Assembly: GCA_036526135.1 (NCBI GenBank)
Contig: DATCZA010000062.1
Span: 1-34,039, forward strand
DNA length: 34,039 nucleotides
DNA from: UBA2965 sp036526135
Lineage (GTDB): Bacteria; Pseudomonadota; Gammaproteobacteria; Pseudomonadales; Azotimanducaceae
Direction: 5' to 3'
Below, piece by piece: positions 31,405 through 34,039 of this stretch (positions within the stretch are counted from its first letter, which is position 1; every line of letters starts with the position of its first letter). The position numbers were made by a program, and so were the translations under genes. The notes beneath the pieces were generated by a model. The model made no database searches. It had not been told where the DNA came from and saw only the letters and a list, made by a program, of their open reading frames with translations.

Positions 31405-32127
31405 TCAGTCGTCGGACTTGCTCCCCGTCAGGCTTTTCAGGCCAGAGCCGATCTTGTCCGAGATGGTGCCCTTGATCTTGTCCTGATCGATGCCCGTCTG
31501 CTGAGCGACGGCTGCCTTCACGATGGCGCCGATCACCGGGCCGAACAGCTGCTTGGCGGCCTCCGCCGCGGTGACGCCGCTCTCCTTGCGGCCGATCCCG
31601 GTCAGGTGCAGGTCGGGGACGGAGATCTGCCCGCCTCCCAGCACGTCGGAGGAAAGGCGCGTGTTGGCATTTGTGAAGTCAAAGCGTTCGATGATCACCT
31701 TGACGTCGGATGCTTCCGTCTCCGGCTCGCTGGGTCCCACGGAGGCTTCGATGTTCTTCTGCAGGGTCTGCAGGTTGCCGTTTCGGCCGACGAACTCGGC
31801 GTTCACCTCGGCCTGGTCCACGAGGATCTGGTCGATGACCACGAGCTTCGTGGTGCTTGCCTGGGCGTTGATCTTCACCGCGGCTGTTTCCACCCTGAGG
31901 GCGTAGGGGGTTTCGAACCCCTCGGGGTTGGAGATCTGCAAGCCGCCGATGCTGCCGCCGTCCAGGGAGAGGTCGACGGACCGGACGGTGACCGGAACGC
32001 CGAGCACGTCCGACCCCACCGTCTCGATGACCTGCTTGACGATGCTTCCCGCGTTGACCACCACGTAGGCGACGGCGCCGATCACTGCAACCAGCACGAC
32101 CAGCAGGACGTACTTCAATGCCTTCAT
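31405..32127 (-). CDS. AsmA-like membrane-anchored envelope protein
   Basis: 240 residues from ATG 32127, with AAAGGGGAGGA upstream. Residues 4-25 are one N-terminal hydrophobic anchor (YVLLVVLVAVIGAVAYVVV), followed by GSDVLGVPVTVRSVDLSLDG, the beta-strand entry characteristic of AsmA/DUF748-type domains. The remaining periplasmic part is beta-rich and ends in a Lys/Ser/Asp-rich tail (LKSLTGSKSDD). Proteins of this type are linked to lipid movement or outer-membrane homeostasis, but this one is far shorter than AsmA or TamB. It is divergent from the alcohol dehydrogenase across a 104-bp region. Family assignment is moderate; function unknown. Confidence 0.7.
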   Translation of the reverse strand: MKALKYVLLVVLVAVIGAVAYVVVNAGSIVKQVIETVGSDVLGVPVTVRSVDLSLDGGSIGGLQISNPEGFETPYALRVETAAVKINAQASTTKLVVIDQILVDQAEVNAEFVGRNGNLQTLQKNIEASVGPSEPETEASDVKVIIERFDFTNANTRLSSDVLGGGQISVPDLHLTGIGRKESGVTAAEAAKQLFGPVIGAIVKAAVAQQTGIDQDKIKGTISDKIGSGLKSLTGSKSDD

Positions 32128-32231
32128 CGATCCTCCCCTTTGCTCTAGGATGCGCCAGGAGGGCGCGTTTCTGGGGGCACGTTGCCTTTAAACGCTGGCG
32201 GTTTCAAGGTTTTCAGACTGGGGAGGTAGAC

Positions 32232-33344
32232 ATGGCGGGCATCAACAGGGCGGCGCTCTTTTTCGAGCCGGGCAAACCGTTCGAGATCGTCGAGCTGCCG
32301 ATTCCCGAGCCGGCGGCCGGGGGGCTGACGCTCAAGGTAACCCGGGCCAACATCTGCGGATCCGAGCTGCACATGTGGCGGGGTGACGGCCGCTTCGCCC
32401 AGGTCATCACGCCTAAGGGGCGCATTCTGGGCCACGAAGCCACCGGTGTGGTTCACGCCCTTGGCGAGGGGGTCACGACCGACTGGGCGGGCAACGCGCT
32501 CGCAGAAGGGGACCGGATCGCCTATCAGTACTTTCAGCCCTGCGGTCGCTGCCGCAACTGCACCCGGGGCATGAGCGAGGCCTGCCGGGACAGCTTCAGC
32601 ATCCAGCGCGGCAGCCTGGAGGAGTGGCCTTACACCCGCGGGTCGTTTTCCGACTACCTGTACCTGCATCCGCGCCAGGCCATCTTCAAGGTGCCGGACC
32701 ACGTCACCGACACCATGGTGGTGAGTGCGAACTGCGCGCTGGCCCAGGTGGTCATGGGTCTGGAACGTGTCAACGTGCAGCTGGGCGACCGGGTGGTGGT
32801 TCAGGGCTGCGGGGGGCTGGGCGTTTATGCCTGCGCGATCGCCAAGGAGCGGGGCGCGGAGCTCGTGATCGCCATCGACGGCATCGACGAGCGTCTGGAG
32901 CTCGCTCAGCGCATGGGCGCGGATCATGTCATCGATCTGCGTCAGGTGGACGACTCGAAGGCCAGGGTCGGCGCCGTCAAGGACCTCACCGGCGGGCTCG
33001 GTGCCGACGTGGTCGTCGAGGTGGTGGGGTTTGCCAGCGTGATCAACGAAGGCTTGAGGATGCTCGCCTGGGGCGGCCGTTACCTGGAAATGGGCACGTT
33101 CTACACAGGCACGAGCTTCGAGTGCGACCCCGGCAGGCTCGTCGGGCAGAACCAGCGCATCGAGGCAGTGGCCTCCTACGACGCGGCAAGCCTGCAGCGC
33201 GCCATCGAGTTCCTCGCCCGCAACGGGGACCGACTCCCCCTGGACGAGGTGGTGGTGGACTACCCGCTGGATCAGATCGAGCGGGCATTTGCGGACCAGG
33301 ACTCAGGACTCGTCCGGCGCGCGTCCCTCGTGATGGGGGATTGA
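32232..33344 (+). CDS. Zinc-dependent medium-chain alcohol dehydrogenase
   Basis: 370 residues from ATG 32232, with GGGGAGG upstream; the frame stays open further up but without a better site. The catalytic zinc area has Cys42 (ANICGSELHMW) and His68-Glu69 (GHEATG); the structural zinc loop has Cys104, Cys107, Cys110 and Cys118. The Rossmann motif is VVVQGCGGLGVYACAIA, followed by VIAIDGIDERLELAQ, where the Asp at the end of the second strand favours NAD(H). The closest resemblance is to threonine/sorbitol-type dehydrogenases. It probably oxidises a secondary alcohol to the ketone that the BVMO starting 7 bp later would oxidise; alcohol dehydrogenase plus BVMO is a well-known catabolic pairing. 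Confidence 0.9.
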   Translation: MAGINRAALFFEPGKPFEIVELPIPEPAAGGLTLKVTRANICGSELHMWRGDGRFAQVITPKGRILGHEATGVVHALGEGVTTDWAGNALAEGDRIAYQYFQPCGRCRNCTRGMSEACRDSFSIQRGSLEEWPYTRGSFSDYLYLHPRQAIFKVPDHVTDTMVVSANCALAQVVMGLERVNVQLGDRVVVQGCGGLGVYACAIAKERGAELVIAIDGIDERLELAQRMGADHVIDLRQVDDSKARVGAVKDLTGGLGADVVVEVVGFASVINEGLRMLAWGGRYLEMGTFYTGTSFECDPGRLVGQNQRIEAVASYDAASLQRAIEFLARNGDRLPLDEVVVDYPLDQIERAFADQDSGLVRRASLVMGD

Positions 33345-33351
33345 AGGGACG

Positions 33352-34039
33352 ATGACCGAGTACGACGTCATCATCATCGGCGCCGGCATGTCCGGGATGT
33401 ACCAGCTGTACCGGCTGCGGCAGCTGGGTCTGTCGGTGCGCGTCTACGAGGCGGGCAGCGGCGTGGGCGGCACGTGGTACTGGAACCGCTATCCGGGTGC
33501 GCGGTTCGACTCGGAGAGCTACAGCTACGGGTACTCGTTCTCCCAGGAGCTTCTGGACGAGTGGGAGTGGAGCGAGCACTTCTCCGCTCAGCCCGAGACC
33601 CTGCGCTACCTGAATCACGTTGCGGACAAGTTCGACCTGCGGCGTGACATGCAGTTCGACAGCCGGGTCGTGCGGGCCACCTACGACGACGCTGCGCCGG
33701 GCTGGGAGATTGAGCTCGAGAGCGGCGAGCGGGCGAGAGCCTGGCTCCTCATCAGCGCCGTGGGCCCGCTGTCGGCGCCGGTGATGCCCGATGTTCCCGG
33801 CATCGACGATTTCCGCGGCGAGGCCTATCACACGGGGCTGTGGCCCCACGAGCCGGTGAGCTTCGCCGGCAAGCTGGTTGCCGTGATCGGCACCGGGGCC
33901 AGCGGCGTGCAGCTCATTCCGGAGGTGGCCAAGACGGCTGAGCATCTCACCGTGTTTCAACGCACCCCGAACTGGTGCGCGCCGCTGCACAACGCTTCCA
34001 TTGACGATGAGGGCCAGCGTGAGATTCATCGGCACTACC
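33352..34039 (+). CDS. Type I Baeyer-Villiger monooxygenase, N-terminal part (runs off window)
   Basis: 229 complete codons are visible from ATG 33352, which has AAGGGA 4 bp upstream. Motifs are intact: GAGMSG for FAD, GVGGTWYWNRYPGARFD, the full fingerprint FRGEAYHTGLWP (Phe154, Gly156, His160, Trp164-Pro165), and GTGASG for NADPH. It should therefore be an active BVMO of the cyclohexanone-monooxygenase class, converting a ketone to an ester or lactone. It forms a two-gene unit with the preceding alcohol dehydrogenase. It differs from the first BVMO by the retained His and at many other positions, so it is not a recent duplicate. Confidence 0.92.
   Translation, partial: MTEYDVIIIGAGMSGMYQLYRLRQLGLSVRVYEAGSGVGGTWYWNRYPGARFDSESYSYGYSFSQELLDEWEWSEHFSAQPETLRYLNHVADKFDLRRDMQFDSRVVRATYDDAAPGWEIELESGERARAWLLISAVGPLSAPVMPDVPGIDDFRGEAYHTGLWPHEPVSFAGKLVAVIGTGASGVQLIPEVAKTAEHLTVFQRTPNWCAPLHNASIDDEGQREIHRHY

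Noticed and set aside
1..34039. Defence system, phage, integrative element or antibiotic biosynthesis cluster
   Set aside because: No integrase, transposase, restriction, toxin-antitoxin, NRPS or PKS genes were seen. SnoaL- and ABM-type proteins alone do not indicate antibiotic synthesis; the enzyme set is catabolic in character.

Overview
The window is a GC-rich, gene-dense bacterial stretch with strong G/C bias at third codon positions, which is why long spurious frames lie antisense to most genes. Three glutathione-linked proteins (two GSTs and a MAPEG protein), a HlyD/FtsX/LolD-type exporter and an AsmA-like envelope protein point to a glutathione-using Gram-negative, most likely a high-GC proteobacterium. 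No rRNA, tRNA, CRISPR, transposase or phage gene was seen, and no gene-free gap exceeds 190 bases, so the taxonomic call is an inference.

Region 1 (1-3945) looks like an aromatic ring-degradation module. A TetR regulator and an MhpA-type phenol hydroxylase run rightward. Divergent from them is a leftward set: a VOC-type ring-cleavage dioxygenase remnant, a membrane-anchored GST and a fumarylacetoacetate-hydrolase-family gene cut by the window edge. The dioxygenase is badly degraded (large internal deletion plus an apparent Trp-to-stop change), so the module as it stands lacks its ring-opening step. A 29-bp inverted repeat between regulator and remnant is the probable TetR operator.

Region 2 (3980-8264) is a leftward three-gene operon for an ATP-driven efflux or envelope transporter (ATPase, FtsX-type permease, HlyD-type adaptor). 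Region 3 (8441-12402) runs rightward: a single-chain acyl-CoA carboxylase carrying BC, BCCP and CT domains, then an isochorismatase-like hydrolase.

Region 4 (12412-23366) is a pair of large divergent operons around a 135-bp control region. The leftward one has a cysteine-less thiolase-fold protein with a DUF35 partner (the arrangement of Ltp2-ChsH2 side-chain aldolases), a MAPEG protein, a luciferase-like monooxygenase and an aromatic FAD monooxygenase. The rightward one has an F420-type luciferase-like oxidoreductase, E1-alpha and E1-beta of an acetoin/2-oxoacid dehydrogenase without E2 or E3, a SnoaL-like protein, a Baeyer-Villiger monooxygenase with an altered fingerprint, and a phytanoyl-CoA-dioxygenase-family enzyme.

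Region 5 (23372-34039) is a mosaic of short transcription units: a second SnoaL protein, a YfcG-like GST, a secreted HExxH peptidase, an acyl-CoA synthetase, two SDRs, a cupin, an ABM-domain protein, a second PhyH enzyme, an AsmA-like protein, a zinc alcohol dehydrogenase and a second, canonical Baeyer-Villiger enzyme cut by the window edge.

Taken together the window reads as a catabolic island for ring-containing or branched lipophilic compounds (steroid-, terpenoid- or aromatic-like): hydroxylation, ketone formation, Baeyer-Villiger oxidation, CoA activation, retro-aldol cleavage and carboxylation, with glutathione enzymes for reactive intermediates. The actual substrate cannot be read from the sequence.
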